DNA of 64,000 bases from Nocardia brasiliensis IFM 10847 (GCF_000710915.1 NZ_BAUA01000046.1:1-64000), one strand, 5' to 3'. Positions 35,662 to 46,136 are shown, counted from the first letter of the stretch. Translations and numbers: made by a program. The notes: generated by a model not told the origin, from the sequence alone.

Positions 35662-36234
35662 CTACTTCTTGGCGGCGGCCTTCGCCTGCTTCTTGAATTC
35701 CCGCACCTGGGCCAGGGTTTCGGCGTCGGTGACGTCGGCGACCGAACGGCGCGATCCTTCGTCACCGTAGGCGCCCGCGGCTTCGCGCCAGCCCGCCGGC
35801 TGGACACCGCGCTGCTTGCCGAGCAGGGACAGGAAGATCTTCGCCTTCTGCTCCCCGAAACCGGGCAGGTCCTTCAATCGGCGCAAGACCTCCTTCCCGT
35901 CCGGCTTGTCCTTCTTCCACAGGTTCTCGGTCCTGCCGTCGTAGTTCTCGATGATGTAGCGGGCGAGGTCCTGGGCGCGGCGCGCCATCGAGCGGCCGTA
36001 CCGGTGGATGGCGGGCGGGGTGGCGCAGAGGTCTTCGAACTCCTGCTGATCGGCCTCGGCGATGCGGTGGATATCGAAGCCGCCCATCCGGTCGGCGATC
36101 TTCTTCGGGCCGCGGAACGCGTGCTCCATCGGATATTGCTGATCGAGCAGCATGCCGAGCAGGGTGGCGAAGTGGTCCTCGGTCAATAGCTCGTCCGCCT
36201 CGACATCCTGTGCCAGGCAAAGCTTGCGACTCAT
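35662..36234 (-). CDS. HhH-GPD-type base-excision repair protein
   Basis: 190 residues (MSRKLCLAQDVEADELLTEDHFATLLGMLLDQQ), preceded by GGAAGGAA. The N-terminal helical domain (LLGMLLDQQYPMEHAFRGP) and the helix-hairpin-helix LKDLPGFGEQKAKIFLSLLG are those of endonuclease III/AlkA-like glycosylases. No FeS Cys cluster is visible. The C-terminus ends in a lysine-rich tail (FKKQAKAAAKK). Removes damaged bases by family inference; the lesion is unknown. Confidence 0.88.
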   Translation of the reverse strand: MSRKLCLAQDVEADELLTEDHFATLLGMLLDQQYPMEHAFRGPKKIADRMGGFDIHRIAEADQQEFEDLCATPPAIHRYGRSMARRAQDLARYIIENYDGRTENLWKKDKPDGKEVLRRLKDLPGFGEQKAKIFLSLLGKQRGVQPAGWREAAGAYGDEGSRRSVADVTDAETLAQVREFKKQAKAAAKK

Positions 36235-36339
36235 CGCCGTTCCTTCCCACCGTTACCGAAACTGCTCGGACGGCTCGATCATCTCATTAGTGCCGACGGC
36301 CCGGGCGCACACTGTTCATCGCACGCGCACCCACCCGTT

Positions 36340-36355
36340 AGTGAGTCAGGTCACA
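36340..36355. promoter_or_regulatory. Crp/GlxR-like site
   Basis: AGTGAGTCAGGTCACA matches the GTGA-N6-TCAC core, with deviations at the first base and the central T. It lies in the divergent region between the HhH-GPD and methyltransferase genes. Confidence 0.35.
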
Positions 36356-36471
36356 GGGGTGCAGTGCGGGGTAATACGGCCGCGCGTAGGCTCCAGCGCA
36401 TGCCTCAGACGACGGCAGTACCTACATCGGCGCCCCACACGACGGGGTCCGCCAGAGATGGAAACGGGAGC

Positions 36472-37278
36472 ATGGACACCTACACGTTGCGCCCGGATCG
36501 GTTCGACCGAGCAGGCCAGGACCAGCTCGTAGACGTACGCGATCTGCAAGCCGCACTGCCCGGAATCCGCAGGTTGCGGACCTGGGCCCAGGACGCGCTC
36601 GCGCTGCGTCCCGGCGAACGCGCGGTCGACATCGGCTCCGGCACCGGGTCGGAGGTGCTGGCCTTCGCGGACGCGGTCGGTGCGGACGGTATCGCGGTCG
36701 GCGTCGAGCCCGACCCGAACCTGCTCGCCTCCGCCGAACGCCGGGCGGCCCAGGCCGGCTCGATCGCCAAGTTCCATTCCGGCGATGCCTACGGCCTGCC
36801 GTTCGGCGCGGACAGCTTCGACGCCGCGCTGTGCGAGCGGGTGTTCCAGCACCTGACCGCCCCCGCCCGCGCCGCCAACGAGATCGCGCGCGTGCTGCGG
36901 CCCGGCGGCCGGGTCGTGGTGGTGGACAGCGACTGGGGCACGGCGATCGTGCATCCGGGCGAACGGTCGGTGGTACGCGAGGTGATCGACACACTGGTCT
37001 CCGCGACCACGAACCCGTTCTCCGGCCGCAGGCTGCCCGGTCAGCTGACCAAGGCGGGGCTCGTGATCGACGAGATCGGCTCGCACGCCCTGGTGCAGGA
37101 CCGCACCGTGGGCGCGGGCTCGCTGGTCAACCGCATTTCGGCGATGGCGGTGGCGCGCGGCGTGATCACCGAGGAACAGCGCGATCGGCTGCTCGAGGAT
37201 CTCGAGGCGGGCGCGGCCAGCGGCGACATCCACCTGTCGGTGACCATGTTCGCGGTGCTCGCGCACAAGCCCGAATAA
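36472..37278 (+). CDS. SAM-dependent methyltransferase
   Basis: 268 residues if it starts at ATG 36472 (MDTYTLRPDRFDRAGQDQL, GGGAG close upstream); ATG 36400 is an alternative giving 24 more residues. Class I fold: SAM motif I AVDIGSGTGSEVLAFA, acidic VGVEPDPN, motif II SFDAALCERVFQHL and post-II RVLRPGGRVVVVDSDWG. Resembles UbiE/menaquinone-type and other small-molecule methyltransferases; the substrate is not predictable. Followed by a terminator shared with the aminotransferase gene. Confidence 0.88.
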   Translation: MDTYTLRPDRFDRAGQDQLVDVRDLQAALPGIRRLRTWAQDALALRPGERAVDIGSGTGSEVLAFADAVGADGIAVGVEPDPNLLASAERRAAQAGSIAKFHSGDAYGLPFGADSFDAALCERVFQHLTAPARAANEIARVLRPGGRVVVVDSDWGTAIVHPGERSVVREVIDTLVSATTNPFSGRRLPGQLTKAGLVIDEIGSHALVQDRTVGAGSLVNRISAMAVARGVITEEQRDRLLEDLEAGAASGDIHLSVTMFAVLAHKPE

Positions 37279-37283
37279 GCGCA

Positions 37284-37317
37284 CAGCGGGGCGCGTACCG
37301 CAGTACGCGCCCCGCTG
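37284..37317. terminator. Bidirectional terminator
   Basis: Perfect 15-bp arms CAGCGGGGCGCGTAC and GTACGCGCCCCGCTG with a 4-base loop between the convergent methyltransferase and aminotransferase genes. Confidence 0.92.
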
Positions 37318-37323
37318 TTCGGG

Positions 37324-38721
<1,398 letters not shown>

Positions 38722-38797
38722 TTACCCGTGTGTTGCTCGGAATTGGAGGCGTTATCCGACAGCCGGACGAGGTCCGTGCGCAGCCCCGAAAATATAA

Positions 38798-38885
38798 GGG
38801 GACCCCGCGCACCCGGCAGAGCCCATTGACCCTTGCTGCCTTCCGGCCCTGGGGGAGTTCACAGGATGCGCGCCGCGCGGGATCC
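38798..38885 (-). ncRNA. ffs: Signal recognition particle RNA (4.5S type)
   Basis: The minus strand carries the universal SRP domain IV loop (CAGGGCCGGAAGGCAGCAAG) and closing stems: the 5' end GGATCCCGCGC pairs with the 3' end GCGCGGGGTCC. The length is about 88-90 nt, and exact ends are set from this pairing. Neighbours (aminotransferase, tRNA-Ser) match the mycobacterial ffs locus. Confidence 0.93.
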
Positions 38886-39026
38886 GTCGGCCAGTGTAGC
38901 CGCTCCCGCGCCCACCGTGGTCCCCCGGGGTCGGCGAACCCGCCGAAAACAGCCCCAACAGGCACTTCCGCCCTCCCGCCGCCCCCATTTGGCGTCCGGC
39001 CTCCCCCTACCGGTATGCTGCTCCAC

Positions 39027-39114
39027 GGAGGATTCGCCTAGTGGCCTATGGCGCTCGCCTGGAACGCGGGTTGGGTTAACGCCCTCAGGGGTTCAAATCC
39101 CCTATCCTCCGCCA
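39027..39114 (+). tRNA. tRNA-Ser (anticodon GGA)
   Basis: 88 nt with encoded CCA. Acceptor arms GGAGGAT/ATCCTCC; anticodon stem CTCGC/GCGGG with loop CTGGAAC (anticodon GGA at 39061-39063); long variable arm typical of tRNA-Ser; T-loop TTCAAAT between GGGG and CCCC. Confidence 0.97.
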
Positions 39115-39116
39115 TC

Positions 39117-39154
39117 GAATGGCCCTGACCAGCCCACGCTGGTCAGGGCCATTC
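39117..39154 (+). terminator. Terminator of tRNA-Ser
   Basis: Perfect 17-bp arms beginning GAATGGCCCTGACCAGC and ending in ATTC, loop CCAC, followed by TTTTGT. It starts 3 bp after the tRNA. Confidence 0.93.
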
Positions 39155-39729
39155 GTTTTGTCTTCTACATATTTGGTGACGGATGTGTTCATGGGCGTCG
39201 TCCGTCTGTCCGCCGAACTTCCCACCGTCCGTCAGGCACCACAGGCACATCAGGATGAGCCCCCGCGGTTGCTCAGACAACACGCGCTCTCCAATACCTC
39301 CCGGCATCATCGACAGGCACCTTGACCACACACCCACAGCAGGCTGGCGGTCCTGGTCCGCCACGGTCCAGCCGAGGCGCGGAGCTTCCGCGCCGAAGCC
39401 CGGAACGAGGCCGGCTCCTCGGCACTGCCGACCATCCACGACACCTTCACCGGGATCATCGACAGTATGACCAAGGTCGAGCCAGGTACCCGGCGTCGCT
39501 GCCGGCGGGTGCTGGTCCATGACATCGAGCCGTTCTCCGGAGCCAAGTCTTCGGTGACAGTATTCTTCGAGACGGTGATCGGACGCTGGATCAACCACCT
39601 CGCCGAGAACGTCGGCAACGCCGCGGAAACCATTGCGAACAAGCACGGTGTGCTCTTCGGCATCCCCGAGAGGCTCGCGCGCCGGGGCGTGACGCCGTCC
39701 AACTCGTGCGAACAGACTGGGCGTGCATC
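39155..39729 (+). pseudogene. Possible degraded ORF between tRNA-Ser and the kinase
   Basis: A plus-strand frame open from 39326 to a stop at 39733 has typical coding GC3 bias (HDTFTGIIDSMTKVEPGTRR ... RRVLVHDIEPFSGAKSSVTV ... FFETVIGRWINHLAENVGN). It has no good start: the first ATG, at 39467, lacks a ribosome site and is well inside the coding-like stretch. It reads as the 3' part of a gene whose 5' end is lost or frameshifted. The stop overlaps the kinase start by GTGA, so the two were once coupled. The bases 39155-39325 hold no clear gene. Family not recognised. Confidence 0.4.
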
Positions 39730-40239
39730 GTGACGGTGCTGGTCACCCTGCGCGGCAACTCGGCCTCCGGTAAGTCAACGGTCGCCGCCGCTGTCCAGCG
39801 GCGCTTCGAGCGGAGCAGGTGTGCGGTGGTGCCCCAGGACGTGGTGCGCCGACAGATGCTGCGCGAGTCCGACGAGCCGGGTGCCTTCAACGTCGAGCTG
39901 ATCGCGCAGATCGCTCAGGCGTGTCTGACCAGCGGTCGCGTGGTGATCGTCGAGGGCATCCTCGACGCGCACCGGTACGGGCCGATGCTCAGTCACCTGA
40001 CCACCGAGGCTCCCCGCTCGCTGCACTACGGATTCGATCTCACCCTGGCCGAGACCAGGGCACGCCACGCCGGGCGCCCACAGGCCGCGACGATCCCCGA
40101 GCAGATGCTGGCGCAGTGGTACCACGGCTGGCAGCCGCTACCCGGCATCGACGAGGTTCGCATCGACGCCACATGGACCTGCGAGCAGATCGTCGACCGG
40201 ATCTACAGCGACGTCGTCACCGCACAGCAGCATCGCTAA
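39730..40239 (+). CDS. Small P-loop kinase (zeta-toxin/adenylate-kinase-like fold)
   Basis: 169 residues from GTG at 39730. Walker A RGNSASGKSTVAAAV (8-22), a second acidic patch in VVIVEGILDAHRYGPML, and a mobile lid (ARHAGRPQAATIPEQML). This matches small actinobacterial P-loop kinases whose substrates are unknown, related to cytidylate/shikimate and zeta-toxin kinases. No epsilon-type antitoxin is visible beside it. Overlaps the degraded ORF upstream. Confidence 0.8.
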   Translation: MTVLVTLRGNSASGKSTVAAAVQRRFERSRCAVVPQDVVRRQMLRESDEPGAFNVELIAQIAQACLTSGRVVIVEGILDAHRYGPMLSHLTTEAPRSLHYGFDLTLAETRARHAGRPQAATIPEQMLAQWYHGWQPLPGIDEVRIDATWTCEQIVDRIYSDVVTAQQHR

Positions 40240-40454
40240 CGCGTTGCCGATTACCTTATCCGCGCGCAGGATTCGTGGTTATCGCCTGAAAGACACAGTC
40301 ATCGTTCAGGTCGTGCTCATCGCGTCGTACCGATCGCAATTCGATTGTTGACGATCAGCCGTAAGCCTTCTGCCTTGCCAGATGGGTCATGCCGATCGTC
40401 TTGCCCCACTGGTTGCTTCCCTCGTGACCAACCCTTCCGGCCCTGCCGCAATTC

Positions 40455-40982
40455 TCACGCGATAGGGGAAGCAACCGTGTAAACCAGTCTGATGCTGGAC
40501 TCCCAACTTTGAAACCCGGTTCTCGGTAGCACTTTTCCTTCCAACGTCGGCTGCGCCTCGCCGATGCCGTCGACGTTGCCCACATAAAAATAGGCTTGAC
40601 CGCCCGAAACGGATATCAAGGAGCTCGGCATACAGGCGATCTCGATGCCGTAACCTGCGGAAGAATTTACGCGCGGAACCGATCCCACAATAGTACGAAC
40701 CTTTGGCCCGTGCATTTTCTCGGTTGATATTCTCAGGTCGAGATCTTGTTCGACAACAAGCAGCCCTGTGTTTCCTTCGTCAATCTGAAGCGCGGTGCGC
40801 AGGTCCAGAAGCATGCCGACCGACGAAATATGAGACATATAGCGAACATCTATAATGCACGCTTCCAGCAGCAGATCCTCGGTAGTGAGCGGATTCCATT
40901 GAATTACTTCTGGACTGCGGCCATGGTCGCCCGAAAGGAGCGATTCGAGTCGTACCACCCGAGCTTCGTTATCACCGATCAA
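40455..40982 (-). CDS. Hypothetical protein, lower GC than neighbours
   Basis: 175 residues from a TTG start at 40982, with AGGTAGG upstream. It contains LLSGDHGRSPEVIQWNP, LLDLRTALQIDEGNTGLLVV and AYFYVGNVDGIGEAQP, which recall small uncharacterised proteins of Streptomyces and Nocardia. No signal peptide or TM helix. Codon usage is visibly AT-richer than that of the flanking genes, and the surrounding 40240-41070 stretch is AT-rich too, suggesting recent acquisition. Function unknown. Confidence 0.75.
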   Translation of the reverse strand: MIGDNEARVVRLESLLSGDHGRSPEVIQWNPLTTEDLLLEACIIDVRYMSHISSVGMLLDLRTALQIDEGNTGLLVVEQDLDLRISTEKMHGPKVRTIVGSVPRVNSSAGYGIEIACMPSSLISVSGGQAYFYVGNVDGIGEAQPTLEGKVLPRTGFQSWESSIRLVYTVASPIA

Positions 40983-41074
40983 CTGAACCTACCTAGGTGA
41001 GAGTTCAATGTGAGCGTATGGATCGAAATTTGAGCTAGGGGATCGGATACTCGAAACCCCATAACCGTTCCTGT

Positions 41075-42694
41075 TCACAGCGCGAAGGCGAGTAGGACGT
41101 TGCCGGGCATTCCGGTGGTGATCTGGCGGCCGTAGCCGGAGTTGGTGAACAGCATGCCGTTGGCGATCACGGCGCCGTGGCCGTTGATGCCGCCGCCGAC
41201 GCCGGGGACGCCGTTCACGGTGTGGAAGAAGCGGGCGGTGTTGTATTCCCAGAGGATGGCGCCGGTGTCGGCGGCGAAGGCGCGCATCTTGCCGTCCATG
41301 CTGCCTTCGAAGACCAGGCCGGGGGTGGTGGAGACGGCGTTCGGCATGGCGAGCTGGCACAGCGGCAGCATCGGCAGCGGTGGTGGGTCGAACAGGCAGC
41401 CGTGCGCGGGATTCGGCGTGCTCCAGAGGACGTCGCCGGTTGCCGGATGCAACGCGAACAGCGTGCCCGGCGTGCCCTGATACGTGGCGACGTACAGCCG
41501 TCGGCCGTCGTAGCTGGCACCCCACTGGATACCTTGCAGCGACTCCGAACCCGGGATGGGCAGCACCGGGACCGGCGTATTCAACCTGGTCTGCCAGATG
41601 ATCTCGCCGGTGACGGCGTCGAGTAGATGGAACACCCCGCTCTTCTGCCCGGCGCCGACGACCAGCCGGTCTCCGATCTCGAAAATATTGGGCTGCGAAC
41701 CGAAGTCGAAATCGTGGCCGGGATCCGGGCAGTTGCCGCCTGGCGGCGGATACGTGCAGCGGCCGTTCCACGGCGCGTCCCCCGGCGTCATCCGGCGCAC
41801 CCAGCGGGTGGTCCCGGTGTCGAGATCGAGGGCGCCGATCGCTTCCGCCCCTTCGGGATAGCCGGTGTAGGGGTTGCCCGCGGTGTAGTACAGCGTGCGC
41901 GACTCCGGGTGAATCGTGGGCGACGACCACACCGGCGCACCGCTGGGCGCAAACGGCGGCGACCCGCTCGGCGTCGGCTCCGCCGGCGGGATGGTGTAGT
42001 GCTGCCATCGGATGCCACCGGTCGCGGCGTCGAGCGCCGCCACACTGCCGCGGAAAGTGCAGCACGGGTAATTGTCGAGGGTGGCACTGCCGAGTTCCTG
42101 GCTGGAGACGCCGACGTAGATGTGACCGTCGAAGGCCAGCGGCGAACCGGTGATGATCGCCAACCGGTGCGCGTCCAACTGGCGGACCCAGCGCAGGGCG
42201 CCGGACTGCGCGTCGAGCGCCCACATCCTGGCCGAGTTGTCACCGAAGAACACCATCCCGTCCATGACCGCGGGCCCGTTGCGCAGCCCATAGGTCGGCA
42301 GGTTTCCGCCGAGCGGCGTCTCGGCTCGGAACGACCACCGTGTCGCGCCGGTGTTCGCGTCCAACGCATAGAACGTCCCGTTGCGGCCGCCGACATAGAC
42401 GGTGCCGTCCACCACGGCCGGCTGACTGGACGCGGCGATCGTGTCGGGAAACGCGAAGGCCCACTTCAGTTTCAGCGATCCCACCGTGGCCGGGGTCAAC
42501 GCGGTCTCGTGCGGGTTGTAGCGCGAACCCGCGAGATCGAACTGCCACATCGGCCAGTCACCGTCGGCGCTGTCGGCGCCAGCAGGCGGCGCCCCGATCA
42601 ACAGCAGCACAGCCGCGCTGATCAAGACCGTCAGGCGCAGCCGCGCACCCCTGCGAACCCTGACCCCGCAGCCGGCAACGATCTTCCAATCCAT
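41075..42694 (-). CDS. Secreted PQQ-binding-like beta-propeller protein
   Basis: 539 residues. Signal peptide (RLRLTVLISAAVLLLIGAPPAGA, cut after GADS region). The mature chain is a propeller of repeated blades such as DGTVYVGGRNGTFYALDANTG and DGKMRAFAADTGAILWEYN, each with the A-x-D-x-x-T-G-x-x-x-W PQQ-blade signature. Resembles quinoprotein dehydrogenases of the polyvinyl-alcohol dehydrogenase type and BamB-like propellers. Several cysteines (CCTFRG, CTYPPPGGNC) suggest disulphides. No cytochrome domain is fused. Whether it binds PQQ is unknown. Divergent from the lipase gene. Confidence 0.88.
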   Translation of the reverse strand: MDWKIVAGCGVRVRRGARLRLTVLISAAVLLLIGAPPAGADSADGDWPMWQFDLAGSRYNPHETALTPATVGSLKLKWAFAFPDTIAASSQPAVVDGTVYVGGRNGTFYALDANTGATRWSFRAETPLGGNLPTYGLRNGPAVMDGMVFFGDNSARMWALDAQSGALRWVRQLDAHRLAIITGSPLAFDGHIYVGVSSQELGSATLDNYPCCTFRGSVAALDAATGGIRWQHYTIPPAEPTPSGSPPFAPSGAPVWSSPTIHPESRTLYYTAGNPYTGYPEGAEAIGALDLDTGTTRWVRRMTPGDAPWNGRCTYPPPGGNCPDPGHDFDFGSQPNIFEIGDRLVVGAGQKSGVFHLLDAVTGEIIWQTRLNTPVPVLPIPGSESLQGIQWGASYDGRRLYVATYQGTPGTLFALHPATGDVLWSTPNPAHGCLFDPPPLPMLPLCQLAMPNAVSTTPGLVFEGSMDGKMRAFAADTGAILWEYNTARFFHTVNGVPGVGGGINGHGAVIANGMLFTNSGYGRQITTGMPGNVLLAFAL

Positions 42695-43152
42695 AACCGA
42701 GCCCCCGTCCCTTGACGACCACCAAGCGCCGCCGAAGTGTGACCCGAGTTACATTACGCGCCACCGACCGTCGCCGTCGCCACTCGATTCCACCAACCGA
42801 AACGCCTCGGGGTCTCTCGTGCTGCGAGTCTCCACAGTTGCCCGAGACCGTCCAGCCCTGCACGCGGAGTGCAGCAATCGCGCTCCTACGGCTTCAACTG
42901 TCGGGGACACGCGAGGCGGGATGACGACGCCGACGCGCATTGCGATGGGGGTACATGAGGCAGGCAGTCTCAGGTAATGCCAGGTCAATCCGCATCTTTG
43001 CTGGTAAAGCGGCGATCTTCGTAGGTGGAGTCGTGCAACCTTCGGCGTGAATCGACATCAATCCGTCCGAGACGGACTATTGCCGGGGAGCAAACACCGG
43101 GGTAGGTTCGGCTCAGATGTGAGTCGGTGCGGTCTCACAATTGGTTAGGGAG
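42695..43152. other. Divergent intergenic region, 458 bp
   Basis: No gene recognised. It contains upstream regions for the PQQ propeller (left) and lipase (right). A Crp/GlxR-like half-palindrome lies at 42738-42753. Confidence 0.6.
42738..42753. promoter_or_regulatory. Crp/GlxR-like site
   Basis: TGTGACCCGAGTTACA matches the TGTGA-N6-TCACA pattern except one base in the right arm. It is 44 bp upstream of the PQQ-propeller start codon. Confidence 0.45.
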
Positions 43153-44556
43153 ATGGCCGTGTTGACGAAGTGGTCTCGGCGGTTGGTTGTGCTGGCGGTG
43201 GCGATCACGGCGTCGGCGGCGACGTTGCACGCCGGTGTCGCGGCGGGTGCGCCGGAGAGGGCGGTGCCGGTTCCGGTGCAGCCGGCCGCGCCGGTTCCGG
43301 TGCCGCCGGAACTCGATCCAGGGTTCTACCGCCCGCCCGCCGAGGTGGTCGCGGCGAAGGCGCCGGGTGAGATCATCGCGGCGCGGCAGGTCAATGTCGC
43401 GAACGCGGGGCTGATTCCGGTCAATGTCGACGCTTGGCAGGTGTCGTACCGGTCGAACAACAGCCGCGACGAGCCCATCCCCGCCGTCGCGACGGTGCTG
43501 AAGCCGCGCGGGTCGGCGCCGGACAAGCTGGTCTCGATGCAGATCGCCGAGGACTCGCTGGCTGCGTATTGCTCGCCGTCGTACGCGGTGCAGCAATGGT
43601 CGCTGGCCACCTTCGTCGGGCAGATCGTCGCCCCGCTCGAATTCGTCATCGCGCAGGGCGCGCTGCAACAGGGTTGGGGCGTGGTCATTCCCGATCACCA
43701 GGGCCCGGACAGCGCGTTCGCGGCCGGACCGCTGGCCGGCCGGATCACCCTCGACGGAATAAGGGCCGCACGGGATTTCGGCCCCATGCGACTGACACCG
43801 GACGCCCGCATCGGCATGTACGGCTACTCCGGCGGCGCGATCGCGACCGGGCACGCCGCCGAGCTGAAGCAGACCTACGCACCCGAACTCAACATCGTCG
43901 CCGCCGCAGAGGGCGGCGTGCCCGCCGATTTCGGTGCGGCGCTGGAGAACGGCAACGGCCAATTGTGGGCGGGCATGATCATGGGCGCCGTGCTCGGCAT
44001 CGGACGCGAGTATCCGGAGTTCGGCGCGCTGCTCAACCGGGACCTGGATCCGCTCGGTCAGGTGCTGTCCGTGGTCAAGGGCGGCCTGTGCGTGCAGTAC
44101 AACACCGGCCTGTTCCCCTTCGCGAATCTGAAAGGGATGCTGCGAGTTCCGGAAGGCGACCCGATGCGCAACCCCGTGGTGCGCGACACCCTGGACAAGA
44201 CCCGCATGGGTAAAGCAGTGCCCGACATGCCGATGTTCATCTACCAAGCCAACCCGGACGAACTGATTCCGGTCGGCCCGGTCAACACCCTGGTGGACAC
44301 CTACTGCCAGAGCCCGAGCGCGCAGGTCCAATACGTGCGTGAACATCTCGGCGAGCATGTGACCACGGAGGTTTCGGGCGTCGCGACCGCGCTGCTCTGG
44401 CTGCGCGACCGACTCGACGGCAAACCGGCCGCCCCCGGTTGCAGCACCTCCGATGCGGGCTTCATGGCCTTGAATCCCGAGGGCTTGGCGCTGCTCGCGC
44501 AGACCTTCGGCGAGACCGTGGCCTCGTTCTTCGGCAAGCCGATCGGCGTCAAATAG
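43153..44556 (+). CDS. Secretory lipase (LIP family)
   Basis: 467 residues from ATG at 43153; GTG at 43159 is an alternative with better spacing from GGGAG. A signal peptide is followed by a short Pro/Val-rich linker (VPVPVQPAAPVPVPPELD). The alpha/beta hydrolase nucleophile elbow is YGYSGGAIATGH with Ser226. The family-typical YLGTDNEFWAPDHQGP-like region appears here as WGVVIPDHQGPDSAFAAG. Four or more Cys (YCSPSYA, LCVQYN, YCQSPS) fit disulphides. Secretory lipases hydrolyse triacylglycerols and are common in mycolic-acid actinomycetes. Confidence 0.9.
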   Translation: MAVLTKWSRRLVVLAVAITASAATLHAGVAAGAPERAVPVPVQPAAPVPVPPELDPGFYRPPAEVVAAKAPGEIIAARQVNVANAGLIPVNVDAWQVSYRSNNSRDEPIPAVATVLKPRGSAPDKLVSMQIAEDSLAAYCSPSYAVQQWSLATFVGQIVAPLEFVIAQGALQQGWGVVIPDHQGPDSAFAAGPLAGRITLDGIRAARDFGPMRLTPDARIGMYGYSGGAIATGHAAELKQTYAPELNIVAAAEGGVPADFGAALENGNGQLWAGMIMGAVLGIGREYPEFGALLNRDLDPLGQVLSVVKGGLCVQYNTGLFPFANLKGMLRVPEGDPMRNPVVRDTLDKTRMGKAVPDMPMFIYQANPDELIPVGPVNTLVDTYCQSPSAQVQYVREHLGEHVTTEVSGVATALLWLRDRLDGKPAAPGCSTSDAGFMALNPEGLALLAQTFGETVASFFGKPIGVK

Positions 44557-44586
44557 GCACACAGCACGCTACACGTGCAAAATCGA

Positions 44587-44612
44587 ACCGGCCGTTGCTT
44601 CCAACGGCCGGT
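44587..44612 (+). terminator. Terminator after the lipase
   Basis: Perfect 10-bp arms ACCGGCCGTT and AACGGCCGGT with a 6-base loop, 31 bp after the stop. Confidence 0.85.
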
Positions 44613-44668
44613 CTCGGTAACCCTCGGGTCCAGTACGCACTACGCGTCCGGACTGTGAGGAGGCGGTC

Positions 44669-44842
44669 ATGCCCGACCACGAACACTGGTACCTGGTCTA
44701 CGAGCGCGACGTGCTCGGCGAACCCGGCAGGCCCTGGCCGACCCGCCCGCGATCCAGACCGCAGGTCGAGGAAACGACCCGCTCCGCTTCCCGACTCCGG
44801 ATCCTCCGCACACTACTGTCCCGCCACCGTACCGAAGAGTGA
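44669..44842 (+). CDS. Small basic hypothetical protein, 57 aa
   Basis: 57 residues (MPDHEHWYLVYERDVLGEPG) with an excellent GAGGAGG ribosome site 6-7 bases upstream of the ATG. It ends in a basic tail (LRTLLSRHRTEE). No signal peptide. The strong start signal and an intact frame support a real gene; I do not recognise a family. It ends 70 bp from the convergent P450 gene. Confidence 0.6.
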   Translation: MPDHEHWYLVYERDVLGEPGRPWPTRPRSRPQVEETTRSASRLRILRTLLSRHRTEE

Positions 44843-44912
44843 AGCGCCCCCGAACCTTTCGCGTTACCGCTGTGGTCGTCACCGACCAGACCTTTGAACG
44901 CGCAGCCCGCGA

Positions 44913-46136
44913 TCATGGGGCCGGGGTTTCGAAGCGCAGGGGCAGGGTGAGTGGGCCGGTAGGGCCCAGGGTGGGGCCGGGTCGGCTGGGGGCGGCGAGA
45001 ACCGGGTGCGGGAGCCGACGGGCCAGAATCGGGAGGGCTTCGGCGATCTCGGCGCGGGCCAGGGGTGCGCCGAGGCAATAGTGGATACCGCCGCCGAACA
45101 TGAGGTGTGGTGCGGGTCTGGTTGCGGTGATATCGAATTCGGCGGTACCGAATACGGCGGGATCGGTATTCGCGGCATTGGTGAGCATGTTGATGAAGCT
45201 GCCCGCCGGAATGGTGAGATCCTCGAATTCGATGGTCTCGTCGGTCATCCGCCAGATCGTGTTCACCGCAGGCGCGACCCGCATGATCTCCTCGACCGCC
45301 CGAGGTGCGATCGAGGGATCCTCGGCCAGCAGCCGCCACTGCTCCGGATACTCGAGGAAGGTCTGCATCGCCAGGCCGATTTGCTGGCGGGTGGTGTCCT
45401 GTCCCGCGAAGAGCAGCGCACTCGTCATCGAGCGCAATTCGATCGGTGAAAGACGGTCGCCCGCTTGCTCGGCCGCGATGAGGTCGGTCAGCAGATCATC
45501 GGACGGGGTGGTGCGGCGCTGCTCGATCAGTTCATCAATCGCTTCGTGCAATGCCGCCAGGGCGGTCTCGATCCGATCGAGATTCGCGACCGCGGAAACA
45601 CTGAACATCAAACCGATTTCGCTCGGCAGGCGGCGGAAGTCCTCCCATCGTTCACGTGGCACACCCAGCAGCTCACACAGAATCCGTGCCGGATAACGGT
45701 CGGCGAAGTCCGCCATGAACTCACACTCGCCCGCCGCGGCGATCGGTTCGACGAGTTCCGCTGTGACGGAACGCATTACCGGTCGCAACCGGTCCACTGC
45801 GGCCCGGTTGAACGCCTTGCTCACCAATTGCCGCAATCGGGTGTGATCGGCGCCTTCGACGCTCGGCAGCACCGAGCCGATCCAATCCACCGCGGGCCCG
45901 GTGGTAATTCCCTGCGCGGCCAGGGATTCCACGCCACCCCAGCGCACACGGCGGTCCGCGAGCAAGGCCGCGGCCTCGCGATGCCGCAACACCGCGAACC
46001 CGATCGGCGTGCGGGCGTACCAGTTCGCGGCGCGGGCGGCGGCGACCTCCGCTGAATCCGGCCGGAACGCCGGATCGAGCACATTCAACTCGACGACTCC
46101 GCCCGCGGAGCCCACCTCGTGTCCGGCCATCGACAT
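44913..46136 (-). CDS. Cytochrome P450
   Basis: 407 residues, soluble bacterial type. I-helix AGQDTT (244-249), ExxR E283-IM-R286, heme loop FGGGIHYCLGAPLAR with Cys354. All catalytic motifs are intact. GGAAGGG precedes the ATG at 46136. It would hydroxylate a hydrophobic substrate with electrons from ferredoxin/ferredoxin reductase, neither of which is encoded nearby. It lies 103 bp downstream of a LuxR-type regulator on the same strand, so the regulator may control it. Confidence 0.95.
   Translation of the reverse strand: MSMAGHEVGSAGGVVELNVLDPAFRPDSAEVAAARAANWYARTPIGFAVLRHREAAALLADRRVRWGGVESLAAQGITTGPAVDWIGSVLPSVEGADHTRLRQLVSKAFNRAAVDRLRPVMRSVTAELVEPIAAAGECEFMADFADRYPARILCELLGVPRERWEDFRRLPSEIGLMFSVSAVANLDRIETALAALHEAIDELIEQRRTTPSDDLLTDLIAAEQAGDRLSPIELRSMTSALLFAGQDTTRQQIGLAMQTFLEYPEQWRLLAEDPSIAPRAVEEIMRVAPAVNTIWRMTDETIEFEDLTIPAGSFINMLTNAANTDPAVFGTAEFDITATRPAPHLMFGGGIHYCLGAPLARAEIAEALPILARRLPHPVLAAPSRPGPTLGPTGPLTLPLRFETPAP

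Noticed and set aside
39143..39702. Minus-strand frames after tRNA-Ser
   Set aside because: The plus-strand frame shows the coding-type codon bias; the minus-strand frames look like its antisense.
40746..41000. 84-codon plus-strand frame in the AT-rich gene
   Set aside because: It is antisense to the 175-residue minus-strand gene, which resembles known hypothetical proteins and has a better start.
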